Source: Micropterus salmoides
Lineage: Eukaryota > Chordata > Actinopteri > Centrarchiformes > Centrarchidae
DNA length: 64,000 nucleotides
Assembly: GCF_014851395.1 (NCBI RefSeq)
Contig: NW_024041150.1
Coordinates: 43,946,829 to 44,010,828, forward strand
Direction: 5' to 3'
The notes below the pieces were generated by a model. It saw only the letters and a program-made list of their open reading frames with translations. It searched no databases and was not told the DNA's origin. Below are positions 61,801 to 64,000 of this stretch, piece after piece. A program made the translations under genes and the position numbers. Position 1 is the stretch's first letter. Each line of letters begins with the position of its first letter.

Positions 61801-61988
61801 ACGTTATTAATCGACATGTCGCCCAGCCGTATTACAAACACACATGAATGTTTTATAGGACAAGATGACCTTAATTTTTGTAACGCAGTTGTCTTTCCTG
61901 CGTCCATGAATCTATTGACAATAAAAGTTAAGTCTTTACCGGAAGCTGCTGGAGAGAGAAGGATCAACAGGAACACAAACTTATCCAT
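58881..61988 (-). pseudogene. IgV receptor third copy with stop before the membrane segment
   Basis: Exons correspond one-to-one with the arm copies: 61988-61940 (same signal peptide), 59572-59231 (V-set, 342 bases, three extra codons at its start giving DVVQVKPGDE) and 59065-58881. Splice borders are intact. The V-set domain keeps both cysteines, Trp and D-x-G-x-Y-x-C but carries many replacements against the arms, such as WSRPELESEY for WTRPDLEPEY. In the last exon the codon that is CTG in both arms is TAG (59015-59013), so translation ends after 147 aa, immediately before the membrane segment. Downstream the frame stays open to the ancestral stop at 58883-58881. It could be a decaying pseudogene, a soluble form, or a sequencing error; the stop is in the last exon, so nonsense-mediated decay is not expected. 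Confidence 0.75.
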
Positions 61989-62660
61989 CGCAGAGCAGGT
62001 GATGTCCGTCTGCTTCTGTGTACTGGGATATAATACACACGCCAGCATGTGAATGGGGAGTACTGGAAACTACTTTTCTATTCAAGCCCTGGATGTAACA
62101 GTTCAAACTTCCTGTTTTCAAGCTGGTCAGCCAGCAGCCTCCCTCTCGAGGCCATTGTGTGAACTGTCTCTATTATACTACAAAGTTAGCTACTCAGTAA
62201 AGTCAGCAGTAAGTCTGAGTTAACATTTAACACTACACCAGGCCAAGAAATGCAAATCAAGTTCTACACTAAAAAAAGTATAAACATATATATATAAACA
62301 AATATAACATTCACTGTTAATAATTTACTCTTATTAATTCACTCTTGAGTGTTAAACCTTTTCATTGACTCCTGCAAAATGCTAAAATTCACTAATATTT
62401 ACTCACCGTAACTGTTATTCTTGCCAAAAACCTTGAAATAAAAATCTAGTGTTTTACAATTTTCTACTTTAGCAGGTCCAGCTTACACTTAAAACAAGTA
62501 AAACTTTTAATGTGTGCAGGGGGAAAACAACAACAACCACCATACATCCGTGTAATCCATACAATTTATTAAAAATAAAAACATTTTACCTCAAGGTTTA
62601 TTTTGTAGTTCTGTTTCGCAGTGCGACAGCTCTCTTAGTACTCACTATTATACTGCACTG

Positions 62661-63565
62661 CAGGGCTGAAACGATTCATCGATTAAATCGATAAAATCAA
62701 TTCATTAAATGCTTCGACACAAATTCTTTGCATCGATGCTTCGTTTAATCCATGTAACTATACAGCACAGTGTTTCCCAGGGACATTTGTTACTGTTCTG
62801 CACATCACACTTACGCTGTGAACACGACGTGATTATGATGGAGCTGTTTGCAAAGTGGAGGAGGAGAGAGCAAACAGCGAGGGACAAAAAAGAAAGTGTC
62901 CAAAGTATGGGATTATTTCAAGCTAAAGAAAAAAATAAAAACAACTCTGTAAAGTCCGTCCACCCCCAAACAAAATTTATGTCGCCTCAGCGACGGTACC
63001 TGACCAGAAAGCAGCCGGTGTTCTGCCAGAGACAAGGTAACAAACAGCAACTTTAGCATTTAACTGAAGTCATGATTGATTGTTGAGTGGAAGCCAAAGT
63101 AAGCTGAAAATGTACACGTGCGTTTGTTGTTCTCCTTTTTGGGCTGCGAGTTTTAACCTCACAGTCATGAGTTGAGTCCGGGAGCTGCACCTTTTAACTC
63201 ACCTGCAGCTCTCTCTGCAGCTCAGACAATCCCTGCTACCTGCGTGTGCTGATCCATCCTTTCAACCAGATTCTTTGTCTTTATAATCGCCATCTTTATA
63301 ATAACAAACAACAGCTGTTTCCTGTGCAGGATCGCTCATTTCCCGTTTCGCATTTCACGTGTTTTCTTGACAAAGCGTGGTTTGGAGACCAGCGTTGGGT
63401 GACACAGCCATCGGCTCTTGCAGTGTTTGTGACTCCCTGTCACCGATCAGAACGCCACAACACCGCAGCCGCCAAGCAAAGTACTTGTTAAACGACGCAT
63501 CGCTAAATTGTTGAAATAATCTATCAAAGCTTTGAATACTCAAATCATCGTTAGCTGCAGCCCTA
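62661..63565 (+). mobile_element. Non-autonomous hAT element with BED-finger remnant (third copy)
   Basis: Third orthologous copy, with the same 8-base target duplication at 62653-62660 and 63566-63573. It shares the insertion site with both arms, so the insertion is older than the duplication that made the three units. The BED-finger remnant reads at about 62830-62990. Confidence 0.8.
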
Positions 63566-64000
63566 CTGCACTGATTTAAAACTTTCTGTACCTACGAGTC
63601 ATTTCAACACCAAAATAAGTGAAAGTGGGGCCCAGGTTTCAAAATACTGAGATCATCCCTTACCATCTGTTGCTGTAAGGAGTGAGTCAGAGCTTTCGTC
63701 GCCTTGATGATATCACTTCCACCAGGTTTCTTGACTAAAATAAATAATCATGAACAACTTACAGTAAATACACCTACAGAAATAGCTACGAATCAAAAAA
63801 ACTGTGCAAAGGAGGCTGACTAGGGCATTGGAGCCACAAGCTGAAACTTACAGTGCTGACTTGGTTACGACATCAAGCAGTGGCCCGGTGGACTGGGAAG
63901 AGCTGGAAGAGGTTGTCCCCTTGGAATCTAAGCGTAGTTCAGGAGAGAGAGGGAGGAGAGAAGAAATAAACACCATTTGTTGGTTTACACTAAAGTGTAA

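Larger units (their letters stand above)
56622..64000 (-). repeat. Third copy of the receptor unit (direct to right arm)
   Basis: Homology to the right arm starts abruptly at about 56622, corresponding to right-arm position about 41889, and continues in the same orientation to the window end, which corresponds to about 50200. It is more diverged than the two arms are from each other. It lacks a 236-base segment that both arms have (next to 59877), carries a different internal segment in the Harbinger MITE (57626-57935), and contains an IgV gene copy with a premature stop. With 41.9-51.3 kb it forms a tandem array of a unit of about 9 kb. Confidence 0.92.

Noticed and set aside
1..64000. CRISPR arrays, operons, ribosome-binding sites, prophage
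   Set aside because: None seen. The spliced genes and transposon content are those of a vertebrate nuclear genome.

Overview
The window looks like nuclear DNA of a teleost fish, most likely a percomorph. The evidence is genes split by introns with GT/AG borders, fish-type innate immune receptor exons (a single-V-set membrane protein and an Fc-receptor-like protein), and a dense mix of typical fish transposons (L2-type LINEs, hAT and PIF/Harbinger MITEs, Tc1, tRNA-derived SINEs, a BEL/Pao element). No prokaryotic gene organisation is present.

Layout. (1) Positions 1-18523 and 32991-51504 are one sequence in opposite orientation: a giant inverted repeat with arms of about 18.5 kb, differing by scattered substitutions and small indels. 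Matching bases sum to about 51505 at the outer end and 51514 at the inner end. The left arm stops exactly at a 500-N assembly gap (18524-19023), so a real palindrome and a misplaced haplotype contig are both possible. (2) The spacer 19024-32990 is not repeated. It holds a two-exon gene for a tiny membrane protein resembling SMIM27 (minus strand, 25452-24705), several MITEs, simple repeats, LINE fragments and a decayed coding stretch. (3) Right of the palindrome, 51300-52655 is a diverged, truncated copy of the arm unit. It is cut by a BEL/Pao retrotransposon (about 52656-56620, minus strand) that keeps its gag/protease frame but lacks reverse transcriptase onward. (4) From about 56622 to the window end a third copy of the unit runs in the same direction as the right arm. 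The receptor unit is therefore also a tandem repeat of about 9 kb.

Genes. Each arm carries a complete three-exon gene for a secretory-signal + IgV + transmembrane protein (188 aa; 3293-6591 plus, 48195-44876 minus) converging on the last three exons of an Fc-receptor-like gene (16487-15714 minus, 35027-35800 plus). The third unit has the IgV gene again (61988-58881 minus), but a TAG codon sits directly before its membrane segment, so the predicted product is soluble or the copy is a pseudogene.

The window reads as a young, transposon-rich, expanding cluster of surface immune receptors around a conserved small housekeeping gene. All gene assignments rest on reading translated exons and splice sites by eye; no database search was run.
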